Of a DNA stretch of 64,000 nt, positions 1 through 7,354 are shown piece after piece (position 1 is the first letter of the stretch; the number at the start of each line of letters is the position of its first letter). This stretch comes from Flavobacterium sp. (GTDB lineage: Bacteria > Bacteroidota > Bacteroidia > Flavobacteriales > Flavobacteriaceae), in NCBI RefSeq assembly GCF_027531705.1, contig NZ_JAPZSP010000024.1, forward strand, positions 1 through 64,000, in the 5' to 3' direction. Position numbers and translations under genes: made by a program. Below the pieces are notes generated by a model. That model ran no database searches. It was not told where the DNA came from and was given only the letters and a program-made list of their open reading frames with translations.

Positions 1-150
1 ATTTAATAAATCACTTTTATCTTGAACAAATTCAATCATAATGCTTTGCGGATATTGCTCGTCTGTAGTTACAACCAATTCTCTTTTTCTAAATGTTGGA
101 CTTACTTGTTGCTCAGCGCCAACTACTTTTACTTTTCCTAAAACTTCCAT
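1..150 (-). CDS. DUF3127 family protein, 5' part only
   Basis: The reading frame starts at the ATG complementary to 148-150 and runs off the left edge of the window, so only the first 50 codons are present. The translation begins MEVLGKVKVVG and continues with FRKRELVVTTDEQYPQ and IEFVQDKSDLLN. That pattern is typical of the small DUF3127 proteins common in Bacteroidota, which have no experimentally established role that I know of; an OB-like fold has been suggested. The flavin reductase gene lies upstream on the same strand with only 13 bases between its stop and this ATG, so the two are probably cotranscribed. The family call rests on remembered family features and the missing C-terminus could change it. 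Confidence 0.75.
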   Translation of the reverse strand, partial: MEVLGKVKVVGAEQQVSPTFRKRELVVTTDEQYPQSIMIEFVQDKSDLLN

Positions 151-163
151 AATTATTCTAAAT

Positions 164-1039
164 TTATTGTTTTGCTAAAAGCACTTTCCAAGCGGTTAGC
201 ACTTCATTTTTATCTAAATATTCTTTTGCTAATTGGTGTTTTTTTACCTCATCATCAGCACTTATAACACCTTTTATTTCAAAATTTTGTTTGACAAATA
301 TAGTAATTTCTTCTTCACTTGGCAATGCTTCCACATTTCCTAATTTTCCCAAATCATTTCCGTCGAAAACACTACTTTCTTTGATAAAATTTGGAATCAT
401 ATCAACGCCAATTCCTAATGTTGCAATAGGTTTTTCTACTTCAAAAAGTCCTTCTTTTGCTCTCGAATACCAATTGCCACCTAATCTCGATACCAAATCT
501 ATTTTGAAAGGATCAATTTGTCCTTCGGCATTTAAAACATCTTCGCTAATGTGCATTTTTACTACTTCACAAATAATCATATTTCCTGCGCCACCTTCTG
601 TTCCAAGCGGTATAATTTGATTGACCTTGCATTCAAACTGAACCGGACTTTCAGCCACACGATAAGGTTTCACAATTTCAGATGGAATTGCTGTTAATCC
701 TGATTTTGAAAACTCATTCACACCATTTGGATATTCTGTACTCGACAACGACATTTGTTGTACAATAGCATGGTTAACAACATTTATAACCACTTCACGC
801 GTTTCTTCGCAGTTGATTAACGTGTGTTTTATGGTATTATCACGAACTCGTCGAGCAGGCGAAAAAACCAAAATCGGCGGATTTGAACTAAAAATATTGA
901 AGAAACTAAAAGGCGACAAATTAGCTTTGCCATTTTTATCTTTTGTACTAGCAAAAGCTATTGGTCTCGGCGCAATAGCACTTTGCAAATACCCTTGCAA
1001 TTTTACCGGAGAAAGTTCTTTTGGATCAAGTGTTAACAT
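164..1039 (-). CDS. flavin reductase-like (FMN-binding) protein
   Basis: A protein of 291 residues in the flavin reductase-like family, whose members bind FMN in a split-barrel fold and often act as NAD(P)H:flavin oxidoreductases or flavoredoxins. Visible family features are APRPIAFAST near the N-terminus, followed by NLSPFSFFNIFSSNPP, which lines the flavin site in relatives, and the conserved region around residues 80-190. I chose the ATG at 1039 (MLTLDPKEL) because the longer frame adds a non-homologous leader and because a good -33/-7 promoter sits immediately upstream at 1056-1084. The C-terminal third, with GVDMIPNFIKESSVFDGNDL, is usual for Bacteroidota members. The substrate cannot be told from sequence. 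Confidence 0.85.
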   Translation of the reverse strand: MLTLDPKELSPVKLQGYLQSAIAPRPIAFASTKDKNGKANLSPFSFFNIFSSNPPILVFSPARRVRDNTIKHTLINCEETREVVINVVNHAIVQQMSLSSTEYPNGVNEFSKSGLTAIPSEIVKPYRVAESPVQFECKVNQIIPLGTEGGAGNMIICEVVKMHISEDVLNAEGQIDPFKIDLVSRLGGNWYSRAKEGLFEVEKPIATLGIGVDMIPNFIKESSVFDGNDLGKLGNVEALPSEEEITIFVKQNFEIKGVISADDEVKKHQLAKEYLDKNEVLTAWKVLLAKQ

Positions 1040-1055
1040 AAAAATTGAATTTGAA

Positions 1056-1084
1056 CAAAGATAAGGATTCAATTGCAATGACAA
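1056..1084 (-). promoter_or_regulatory. predicted promoter of flavin reductase gene
   Basis: On the minus strand a TATCTTTG box (1056-1063) matches the Bacteroidota -7 consensus TAnnTTTG. A TTG (1082-1084) lies 18 bases upstream, within the usual 17-23 spacing for the -33 element. The start codon at 1039 follows 16 bases after the box. Confidence 0.55.
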
Positions 1085-1141
1085 TTTCAAAATTCAATTT
1101 CAATTTAAAAAAATTCATTACTTTTAAACAAAATTTAGTGC

Positions 1142-2293
1142 ATGCAGTTTTCCGAAAGAAAGAGTCTTACTCGTTGGATTTTAATTTTGTCTTCCTTTAT
1201 TATTGTTTCATTAATATTATGGAACACCTATACTTTTTTTCAAATTTTTAAAAATGAAGAGCGTGTAAAAATGAGTCATTGGGCAATTGCTCAAAAGAAA
1301 ATTAATAGTGTCGATGTAAACGCGGATTTAGAATTGCCGCTTGAAATTATTCAAAACGCATCAATTCCGATTATTCAAACACAAAATGATTCGATTATCA
1401 ATACTGTCAATATTGAAGAAACAATTTTAAAAGACAAGACCAAGCTCAAAAAACTTTTGCAACAGCTAAAAAATCAAAACGAACCTATTGCAATTGAATA
1501 TATTCCCGGAAAATTTCAGTATTTATATTATGGTGATTCTTCACTTTTGAGCAAATTAAAATATTATCCTGTAGCACTTTTATTGATTATTTTCTTGTTT
1601 GGAGCAGTTGTTTACAATTTTTACAAAAGCACCAAAATGGCAACCCAAAACAAACTTTGGGCTGGTATGGCAAAAGAAACCGCTCATCAAATAGGAACGC
1701 CATTATCCTCATTAATTGGTTGGCTCGAAATTATGAAAGCCGATAATGTAGATGAAACAACCGTTTCAGAAATCGAAAAAGATATTATTAGACTACAAAC
1801 CATTACCGATAGATTTTCCAAAATTGGTTCGGAGCCAGTTTTAGAACCCAAAGATATTATTGAAGAAACAAAAGATTCCTACACGTATCTTCAATCGAGG
1901 TTTTCAAAACAAGTTGAATTTTCTTTTAAAGCACCAAAAAATCCAATTATTGTTCCCTTAAATTCAGCCTTACATAGTTGGACCATTGAGAATTTGGTAA
2001 AAAATGCGATTGATGCTATGAAAGGAAAAGGAAAACTAACAGTAAAAATTGTAGAGGAAGGGAAATTAGTAAAAATTTACGTTTCGGATACTGGAAAAGG
2101 AATTCCGCGAAACCAGTTTAGAAGTGTTTTTGAACCAGGTTTTACCACCAAAAAACGCGGTTGGGGATTAGGATTATCACTAACCAAAAGAATTGTAGAA
2201 GAATACCACAAAGGAAAAATAAAAGTCTTCGATTCAGAAATTGGAAAAGGAACTATTATGGAAGTTAGTTTTAAGAAACAAAAAAATCCCTAA
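1142..2293 (+). CDS. membrane sensor histidine kinase
   Basis: A 383-residue histidine kinase. Two hydrophobic segments (about residues 12-34 and 143-160) enclose an extracytoplasmic sensor of about 110 residues with no domain I recognise. The HisKA-like dimerisation helix contains ETAHQIGTPLSSL with the phospho-acceptor His182. The ATPase domain shows the N box ENLVKNAIDAM (Asn288), the G1 box VSDTGKGIP (Asp316), the F box FEPGFTT and the G2 box RGWGLGLSL. No HAMP domain is evident between the second membrane segment and the H box. No response regulator gene is adjacent in the window, so this is an orphan kinase here. It converges on the SH3b gene across a 25-bp inverted repeat. Confidence 0.9.
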   Translation: MQFSERKSLTRWILILSSFIIVSLILWNTYTFFQIFKNEERVKMSHWAIAQKKINSVDVNADLELPLEIIQNASIPIIQTQNDSIINTVNIEETILKDKTKLKKLLQQLKNQNEPIAIEYIPGKFQYLYYGDSSLLSKLKYYPVALLLIIFLFGAVVYNFYKSTKMATQNKLWAGMAKETAHQIGTPLSSLIGWLEIMKADNVDETTVSEIEKDIIRLQTITDRFSKIGSEPVLEPKDIIEETKDSYTYLQSRFSKQVEFSFKAPKNPIIVPLNSALHSWTIENLVKNAIDAMKGKGKLTVKIVEEGKLVKIYVSDTGKGIPRNQFRSVFEPGFTTKKRGWGLGLSLTKRIVEEYHKGKIKVFDSEIGKGTIMEVSFKKQKNP

Positions 2294-2308
2294 AAAGGGA
2301 CTTTCACT

Positions 2309-2400
2309 GCTAGCGCGAGCTTCTAGCTCGTGCATTTATATACTCAAAATATAAAAGTTTTATAAGTTGTTGTGGGCACGAGCTAGAAGCTCGCGCTAGC
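2309..2400. repeat. 25-bp perfect inverted repeat (long hairpin)
   Basis: The arms 2309-2333 and 2376-2400 are exact reverse complements over 25 bases, separated by a 42-base A/T-rich spacer. Each arm itself contains the small palindrome GAGCTTCTAGCTC, giving a nested structure. The arms are clearly more G/C-rich than the surroundings. The element lies between convergent genes (kinase on +, SH3b protein on -) and the right arm runs into AAAAAAA. It could act as a transcription terminator or be a REP/MITE-like mobile intergenic repeat. A weak hairpin TCCCT/AGGGA (2287-2300) overlaps the end of the kinase gene just before it. Confidence 0.9.
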
Positions 2401-2446
2401 AAAAAAAGTAGAAAATTGAATATTTTATAATAGGTCAATAACAAAG

Positions 2447-3340
2447 TTAATTCTCTTTTCTCTTGAACTTTTTTGGTTTAGATTTTGAAACAAAAACTGC
2501 TTTTTGACCATCCCATTTGTAGGTTTCAGTGTGTTTTGTAACATCAAAAACATAAGTGTTTTTTTCTCCTGTTTCATCATCATTCACTGCTTCTTCAATA
2601 GTCTTTATAATAAAATCAGGTTTTCCGCCAACTTCTTTTGGAAAGATAAAATTTTCCGAATGATAAAAAACGCCAGCATCGCCAACTTCATATTTTTCAG
2701 GCAATTCTATAAATTCTTTTCCGTTCCAACCAAAATAATAATAGAATGATGGAATTCCGCAGGCTTCTCCGCTAAAACTAATTCGGTATATGTTTTTCAA
2801 CTCTTTTAATCCAAGACTTCCAATGGTTTTGTTTTCAAAATAGCGACTATCACCAATAGCTTTTTTGGTAGTTTTTTGTCCAATAATCACATTTTTTTCG
2901 TCTAAAAGTTTTACTGTAATTGAAAAATTATCGACTTCATAATTCTCAGATTCTAGTTTTTTTTCAACTTTGTCTATTGTTGTTAAATAAGTGTAATTAC
3001 CTTCTTTATGAAAACCAACAGCAACAAATCCTTTCCACAGAAAACCTTTGGCAATTGTTCCTAAACTAGTTTGATATTCAACTTCTACCCAAGAAACTTT
3101 TAAACCTTTAATTTCTAATTCATTATCTGTTGACTTAATCACTTTAATAGGTTTGCCAATTTGCAAAGAATCAATCAATTTGGCATTTATTGAAGGATTT
3201 TCGCGAACATAACAATTCTTTGCTCCAATAATTACTTCATAAGAATCATATTCGTTCCAATAATAATTGTGTAAACTTCTTTCTTGACTATAAGTGTTTA
3301 GTTGAAAGAAAAACAATAATGCAAAGAGAATATTTTTCAT
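2447..3340 (-). CDS. exported SH3b-like domain protein of unknown function
   Basis: A 297-residue protein starting with a signal peptide (MKNILFALLFFFQLNTYSQ). Residues about 38-105 resemble a bacterial SH3 domain: NCYVRENPSINAKLIDSL is the usual N-terminal strand pattern of SH3_3 domains, followed by VSWVEVEY. The remainder, about 110-297, is a mixed alpha/beta region with no motif I recognise, ending in a lysine-rich tail (SKPKKFKRKEN). SH3b domains often bind cell-wall peptides or act as protein-interaction modules. The gene stands alone after the hit/greA pair, from which it is separated by a terminator-like hairpin, so it probably has its own promoter. Confidence 0.65.
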   Translation of the reverse strand: MKNILFALLFFFQLNTYSQERSLHNYYWNEYDSYEVIIGAKNCYVRENPSINAKLIDSLQIGKPIKVIKSTDNELEIKGLKVSWVEVEYQTSLGTIAKGFLWKGFVAVGFHKEGNYTYLTTIDKVEKKLESENYEVDNFSITVKLLDEKNVIIGQKTTKKAIGDSRYFENKTIGSLGLKELKNIYRISFSGEACGIPSFYYYFGWNGKEFIELPEKYEVGDAGVFYHSENFIFPKEVGGKPDFIIKTIEEAVNDDETGEKNTYVFDVTKHTETYKWDGQKAVFVSKSKPKKFKRKEN

Positions 3341-3358
3341 ATAAATTGAATTAAAAAA

Positions 3359-3400
3359 AATTCCACAAACTTACACATGAAAGAGCAAATTTGTGGAATT
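3359..3400 (-). terminator. intrinsic terminator downstream of the HIT gene
   Basis: Arms 3359-3369 and 3390-3400 are perfect 11-base reverse complements (AATTCCACAAA / TTTGTGGAATT). On the minus strand the hairpin is followed by a T run (A run 3352-3360 on +). It lies 18 bases after the HIT stop and just before the SH3b start. Confidence 0.75.
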
Positions 3401-3418
3401 AATTAATTTTTTATTTTC

Positions 3419-3808
3419 TTATAAATTACTTTGAACCAACGCAACTATTGCCTCAAATTCTTCTTTAGATAAGGCAACTTTTCGTTGAAAACGCATATCG
3501 TCCATATCTTGTAACGGAATTAAATGCACATGAACATGCGGAACTTCTAAACCAACAACAGCAACACCAATTCGCTTGCAATCAACTGATTTTTCGAGTG
3601 CTTTTGCTACTTTTCTAGAGAACTTCATTAATCCTAAATAATGCTCTTCTTCCATGTCAAAAATCTTGTTGATTTCTTGTTTCGGAATACAAAGTGTATG
3701 TCCTTTTGCATTTGGATTTACATCTAAAAATGCCAAATAATTTTCGTCTTCGGCTATTTTGTAGCAAGGAATTTCTCCGTTTACTATTTTGGTAAAAATT
3801 GAACTCAT
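3419..3808 (-). CDS. HIT family nucleotide-binding protein
   Basis: A 129-residue histidine-triad protein. The signature HVHVHLIPL occupies residues 91-99 (His91, His93, His95), and the N-terminal half SIFTKIVNGEIPCYKIAED with FLDVNPNAKGHTLCIPK matches the HINT branch. Members hydrolyse adenosine 5'-phosphoramidates and aminoacyl-adenylates. The length is normal for the family. It lies 103 bases downstream of greA on the same strand, an arrangement I regard as common in Flavobacteriaceae, so the two may be cotranscribed. A strong hairpin terminator follows. Confidence 0.92.
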   Translation of the reverse strand: MSSIFTKIVNGEIPCYKIAEDENYLAFLDVNPNAKGHTLCIPKQEINKIFDMEEEHYLGLMKFSRKVAKALEKSVDCKRIGVAVVGLEVPHVHVHLIPLQDMDDMRFQRKVALSKEEFEAIVALVQSNL

Positions 3809-3878
3809 TTTTTTAAGGTTAGGAGTTTAAAAAGGTTAAGAGTTTAGAAGTTGGTTCAGAAGACTGATTTTTGAAAAG

Positions 3879-3904
3879 CACTTCGACTGCGCTCAGTGTG
3901 ACAA
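3879..3904. repeat. short dispersed intergenic repeat (Bacteroidota type)
   Basis: The segment GCACTTCGACTGCGCTCAGT followed by GTGACA is clearly G/C-richer than its surroundings. It resembles a family of short imperfect palindromes that I remember as scattered in intergenic regions of many Flavobacteriaceae. It sits between greA and the HIT gene. Only one clear copy is in this window; a possible eroded relative is at 50309-50333. Confidence 0.45.
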
Positions 3905-3911
3905 AATTGAA

Positions 3912-4388
3912 TTAATCGCGAGAAACCTCTAAAATTTCAAATTTTAAAGTTCCGTTCGGAACTGTAATTTCGGCAACTTCACCTACTGATTTTCCTAGTA
4001 AACCTTTTCCAATTGGAGAAGTTACAGATATTTTTCCTGTTTTTAAATCGGCTTCACTTTCGGCAACCAAAGTATATTTTAGTTCCATTCCGTTGGCTTG
4101 ATTTTTAATTTTCACATTAGACAAAACCAAAACTTTAGAAACGTCAAGATGTGTTTCATCAATAAGTCTTGCGTTAGAATGAATTTCTTCTAATTTGGCA
4201 ATTCTCATTTCTAACATTCCTTGTGCTTCTTTGGCAGCGTCATATTCTGCATTTTCCGACAAGTCGCCTTTATCTCTTGCTTCTGCAATGGCTTGTGAAG
4301 CTTTTGGACGTTCTATACTTTTAAGTTGATCTAATTCTTCTCTTAATTTTTTTAATCCTTCTGCGGTGTAATAAGATACTGTGCTCAT
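3912..4388 (-). CDS. greA: transcription elongation factor GreA
   Basis: A 158-residue GreA. The N-terminal coiled coil (about residues 8-75) carries the acidic tip motif GDLSENAEYDAAKEAQ, whose acidic residues coordinate the RNA polymerase catalytic Mg and stimulate cleavage of backtracked transcripts. The C-terminal FKBP-like domain includes SPIGKGLLGKSVGE. Length and both domains are complete. A TATCTTTG -7 box at 4445-4452 predicts a transcript starting near 4438. Its first bases then form a terminator-like hairpin (4411-4436) upstream of the start codon, which may regulate greA by attenuation. Confidence 0.97.
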   Translation of the reverse strand: MSTVSYYTAEGLKKLREELDQLKSIERPKASQAIAEARDKGDLSENAEYDAAKEAQGMLEMRIAKLEEIHSNARLIDETHLDVSKVLVLSNVKIKNQANGMELKYTLVAESEADLKTGKISVTSPIGKGLLGKSVGEVAEITVPNGTLKFEILEVSRD

Positions 4389-4410
4389 AATTTCATCGTT
4401 TATATAAATA

Positions 4411-4452
4411 GAAAAAATCCCATTCTCGACGGGATTCCTTAGTACAAAGATA
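4411..4452 (-). promoter_or_regulatory. greA promoter and leader hairpin with U run
   Basis: On the minus strand the -7 box TATCTTTG (4445-4452) is followed a few bases later by a hairpin with AATCCC and GGGATT arms (4431-4436 and 4416-4421). The hairpin runs directly into TTTTTT. The whole structure lies before the ATG at 4388. I see no clear -33 TTG. This looks like an intrinsic terminator placed in the leader. Confidence 0.5.
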
Positions 4453-4547
4453 ACTAAATTTTATTTTGTTGTATAATTAAATGTTAATCATATCGGATTC
4501 AAAGTTAAATAAATTAAATTTGTTATGTCAAAAAATTATTCTAAAAA

Positions 4548-4973
4548 ATGAAAAATCTTTTACTAGCATTGATTTTGCTTCCTTTTATAAATGGTTGTAC
4601 AAAAGACAAAGTAAGAAATACCAATCCTTATTTACCTAATTATTCGTTTACATTTCCTATCAACACTAACCTTGCTTCGTATTCTAAATTAAACTTTAAC
4701 ATGCAGCCTTTATATATTAATGTAGAGACTGTTGGAATAAAAGGAATCATCGTAATGAAAGTATCGGATACCGATTTTAGAGCTTGGGAAGCCAGTTGCC
4801 CTAATCAGTATCCGAGTGACTGTTCTACAATGGTTATAAGCGGATTGAACGCAAAATGCAACTGCGATAACCAAGAATATAGTTTGTTTACAGGTGTTGG
4901 TTCTTCGCAATATGCTATGAAGCCTTATAAAGTTGAAGTATTAAGCCCAACGAGCTTGGTGGTTTCTAACTAA
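4548..4973 (+). CDS. Rieske-fold-like lipoprotein lacking the His ligands
   Basis: A 141-residue protein with a lipoprotein signal peptide ending LPFINGC (lipidated Cys17). The second half reads as a Rieske domain in layout: CPNQYPSDCSTM corresponds to the first ligand loop, KCNCDNQEYSLFTGVG to the second (normally CPCHGSxFDxxTG), followed by YAMKPYKVEVLSPTSL. The two histidines that would hold the [2Fe-2S] cluster are absent, although four cysteines remain (CP, DC, CNC). It is therefore probably a cluster-free or disulfide-bonded relative. A TAAATTTG -7 box lies at 4515-4522. It ends with a 4-base overlap with the convergent TonB receptor gene. Confidence 0.6.
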   Translation: MKNLLLALILLPFINGCTKDKVRNTNPYLPNYSFTFPINTNLASYSKLNFNMQPLYINVETVGIKGIIVMKVSDTDFRAWEASCPNQYPSDCSTMVISGLNAKCNCDNQEYSLFTGVGSSQYAMKPYKVEVLSPTSLVVSN

Positions 4974-7135
4974 AACTTCAACGTAATTCCTGCTAAAAAA
5001 TTAATTCCTGCTTGTGGATAATAGTAAGGATATATATCATACATATAGCCGTTTGAAACATACTTTTTATCCAAAATATTATTAATTAATCCTGAAAAAA
5101 CAATAGATTTGAATACCGATTTAGTTTTGTATTCGTAAGTAATATTTAAATCATTTACAAAATAACTTTCTAATTTAGACTCTGACGATTCGATATTGTT
5201 CATGTATTGCTCGCCTACAAATTTTGATAACCAATTAATTTGTAAACTTTCAAATGGTTGAAAAACAATACTATTTCCTCCAACTATACTTGGCGAAAAT
5301 GCAATGTTTTTGTTTCCAAAATTTTCTCCAGCTACATCCAAATCTTGATTTTTATTTTCACTAATAGTTATGTTTGGTCTAACTATAAGTTTTTTTGAAA
5401 GTGAAATTGTAGCATCAATCTCGAGCCCTAATCGATAACTTTTCTCGCTATTAGATCGAATAGGATTTCCAACATCATCAAGATTCCCAGTCAAGATTAA
5501 CTGGTCTTTGTAAAGCATGTAATAAAGATTGGTGTTGAATTTTATCTTGTTTGAATTATAACGCCAACCCAGTTCAAAATCGTTTAATTTTTCAGGTTTA
5601 GCAGCTCCGCCTTCGTAATCAGTTCTGTTAGGTTCACGATTAGCAATCGCAAAAGAAAAATAAAATTCATTTTTGGAGTTTACTGAATAAGTCAATCCTG
5701 TTTTTGGATTAAAAAAATGAAAGGTTTCATTCAAGTAACTTTCTTGAACACCATTGGCTTTATAATTTACTCTTCTATATTGCAAATCGCCAAAAAGACT
5801 TACTTCTTTAGTTAACTGATAATTGGCTTTTGCAAAAATAGTTCCGTCAGTTTTATAACCATAATCATCATAATAAGTGTCGCCCAATTCAAAAGAAGAC
5901 GCATTTCTTGCCCAAATTACTTTTCCAAAATGATCGCCTAAATATTTGTTCCAACCACCACCAAAAATGAAATCGATTTTCTCTTTTTTATAATTTGTTG
6001 AAAAAGTCGCGCCATAAAAATCGTTGTCTAACCATTTTTGACGAATTAAATCAGTTCCTGGCACTAAGTTTCCATAACCATCATCAACAATTCCAGTTGT
6101 TAGAATGTTGTAATCATTGGTTGGCTCTTCATTTTTATAGTTTTCGAAATAACCTTTTCCTTTGGTATAATGAAAAGCTAAATTAGTTGACCAATTTTTA
6201 GTAATTTTTTCATTCCAATGTAACTGATAATGATCTTGTTGGTAATTATCGGTTTCGTTGTCATAAAAACGTTCGTTTCCATTTTCATCTGTAAAAATTC
6301 CAGCCGAATTAAAAGTTCTGTCCGTTTTTAAAGTTTCGCCATCAATTCCGTTCCATGATTGATATGTTTTTTCTGTTCCACCAAAAACCAAAGCTTTGAT
6401 TAAAGTTGATTTGCCAACATAAGTTCCTTGTAGAAAATAAGATTTCAAATCGGAAGAAGCTCTGTCGATATATCCATCTGATTTTAAATTAGATACTCGA
6501 CCTGCCAATTCAAAATGATCGTTCATCAATCCCGAACTGAATTTTACAGTATGCTTACGCGAATTGAAACTTCCAAAAGAATTAGAAATTTCGCCAGCAC
6601 TTTTTTGTGAATAAGAATCAGTCAGCATATTTAAACTTGCACCAAAAGCTCCAGAACCATTAGTAGATGTTCCAACACCTCGCTGCAATTGTAAGCTTTC
6701 AACAGACGAAGCAAAATCGGGCATATTTACCCAAAAAGTACCATGACTTTCAGAATCATTGTAAGGAATACCGTTGATTGTAACATTCACACGAGTTGCA
6801 TCGCTACCACGAACTCGAATTCCAGTATATCCAAAACCGTTTCCAGCATCAGAAGTCGTCACAACAGAAGGCAAATAATTCATTAGAATAGGAATGTCTT
6901 GTCCTAAATTTCGTTTCGCAATTTCTTTTTTGTCTAAATCGCTAAAACTTATAGGTGTTTTTTTGGTAATTCGAATTGCCGAAACTAAAACTTCGTCAAG
7001 TTGGTTTACTTTGGTTGAATCTTTTTCTTGACTAAAAATGAAGTTGGAAAATAGAAAATAGAAAATAGAAAATAGAGTTAAAACCCTTTTTTTCAATACG
7101 CTTTTTGCGCAGTTTTGGTTAAATAAAAATTCCAT
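4970..7135 (-). CDS. TonB-dependent outer-membrane receptor, TPP-riboswitch controlled
   Basis: A 721-residue TonB-dependent receptor. A hydrophobic signal peptide (about residues 20-35) is followed by a TonB-box-like LDEVLVSAIR. The plug domain (about 60-170) contains GFGYTGIRVRGSDATR and NVTINGIPYND, and a long beta-barrel ends in the outer-membrane signature LAGITLKF. There is no CarboxypepD_reg domain, so it is not a SusC type. The leader holds a TPP riboswitch, so the most likely substrate is thiamin or a thiamin derivative; receptors of this kind in Bacteroidota have been proposed as thiamin transporters. Four 7-bp tandem repeats lie inside the signal-peptide coding region (7047-7074), where unit gain or loss would shift the frame. 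Confidence 0.9.
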   Translation of the reverse strand: MEFLFNQNCAKSVLKKRVLTLFSIFYFLFSNFIFSQEKDSTKVNQLDEVLVSAIRITKKTPISFSDLDKKEIAKRNLGQDIPILMNYLPSVVTTSDAGNGFGYTGIRVRGSDATRVNVTINGIPYNDSESHGTFWVNMPDFASSVESLQLQRGVGTSTNGSGAFGASLNMLTDSYSQKSAGEISNSFGSFNSRKHTVKFSSGLMNDHFELAGRVSNLKSDGYIDRASSDLKSYFLQGTYVGKSTLIKALVFGGTEKTYQSWNGIDGETLKTDRTFNSAGIFTDENGNERFYDNETDNYQQDHYQLHWNEKITKNWSTNLAFHYTKGKGYFENYKNEEPTNDYNILTTGIVDDGYGNLVPGTDLIRQKWLDNDFYGATFSTNYKKEKIDFIFGGGWNKYLGDHFGKVIWARNASSFELGDTYYDDYGYKTDGTIFAKANYQLTKEVSLFGDLQYRRVNYKANGVQESYLNETFHFFNPKTGLTYSVNSKNEFYFSFAIANREPNRTDYEGGAAKPEKLNDFELGWRYNSNKIKFNTNLYYMLYKDQLILTGNLDDVGNPIRSNSEKSYRLGLEIDATISLSKKLIVRPNITISENKNQDLDVAGENFGNKNIAFSPSIVGGNSIVFQPFESLQINWLSKFVGEQYMNNIESSESKLESYFVNDLNITYEYKTKSVFKSIVFSGLINNILDKKYVSNGYMYDIYPYYYPQAGINFLAGITLKF
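7047..7074. repeat. four perfect 7-bp tandem repeats inside the receptor signal peptide
   Basis: Four head-to-tail copies of GAAAATA (TATTTTC on the coding strand) occupy 28 bases. They encode part of the hydrophobic stretch LFSIFYFLFSN of the TonB receptor. The unit is not a multiple of three, so slippage by one unit changes the reading frame. Confidence 0.95.
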
Positions 7136-7205
7136 TCGTAAAATAATTTATACGAATAAAAAGAGGTAATTATTCTTGGTTAAAAAATAAAAATGTTTGT
7201 TTCCT

Positions 7206-7239
7206 GTGACAAAGGTCAGCGTGCACTCTGTTTTGTCAC
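7206..7239 (-). promoter_or_regulatory. hairpin between TPP aptamer and TonB receptor start
   Basis: GTGACAAA (7206-7213) and TTTGTCAC (7232-7239) are perfect 8-base reverse complements around an 18-base loop, immediately 3' of the aptamer in the minus-strand transcript. The GACA in the first strand of this hairpin could also pair with TGTC at 7315-7318, at the 5' end of the aptamer, closing the P1 helix. The two pairings would exclude each other, as expected for an expression platform. That competition is my inference. Confidence 0.55.
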
Positions 7240-7242
7240 TTT

Positions 7243-7312
7243 TCCCTAAACAGCATTACCTGTTCTAGGTTCATTGGGTATAATCTCAGCTCGTAATTTA
7301 GAGCACCCCTTT
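7243..7312 (-). promoter_or_regulatory. TPP riboswitch (THI box)
   Basis: Reading the minus strand 5' to 3', the canonical elements appear in order: GGGGTGC, a small P3 hairpin GCTC..GAGC, then GCTGAGATTATACCC, then GAACCT..AGGTAATGC and finally AGGGA. These match the conserved core of the thiamin pyrophosphate riboswitch, including the CUGAGA and ACCC/GGGT pairing and the UAAUGC segment. It lies 107 bases upstream of the TonB receptor start and just downstream of a good promoter. TPP binding normally represses the downstream gene. Confidence 0.93.
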
Positions 7313-7322
7313 TGAGACAGGG

Positions 7323-7354
7323 CAAAGATAGTTCAATATCAATGACAATTGCAA
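7323..7354 (-). promoter_or_regulatory. promoter of the TPP-riboswitch/TonB receptor unit
   Basis: On the minus strand TATCTTTG (7323-7330) is the -7 box, and a TTG (7352-7354) lies 21 bases upstream as the -33 element. Transcription would start close to 7316, directly before the aptamer. Both elements are interleaved with two direct copies of the decamer ATTGATATTG. Confidence 0.65.

Noticed and set aside
1142..2293. Complete two-component system at the left end
   Set aside because: No response regulator lies on either side of this kinase within the window; the neighbouring genes are a flavin reductase and an SH3b protein.
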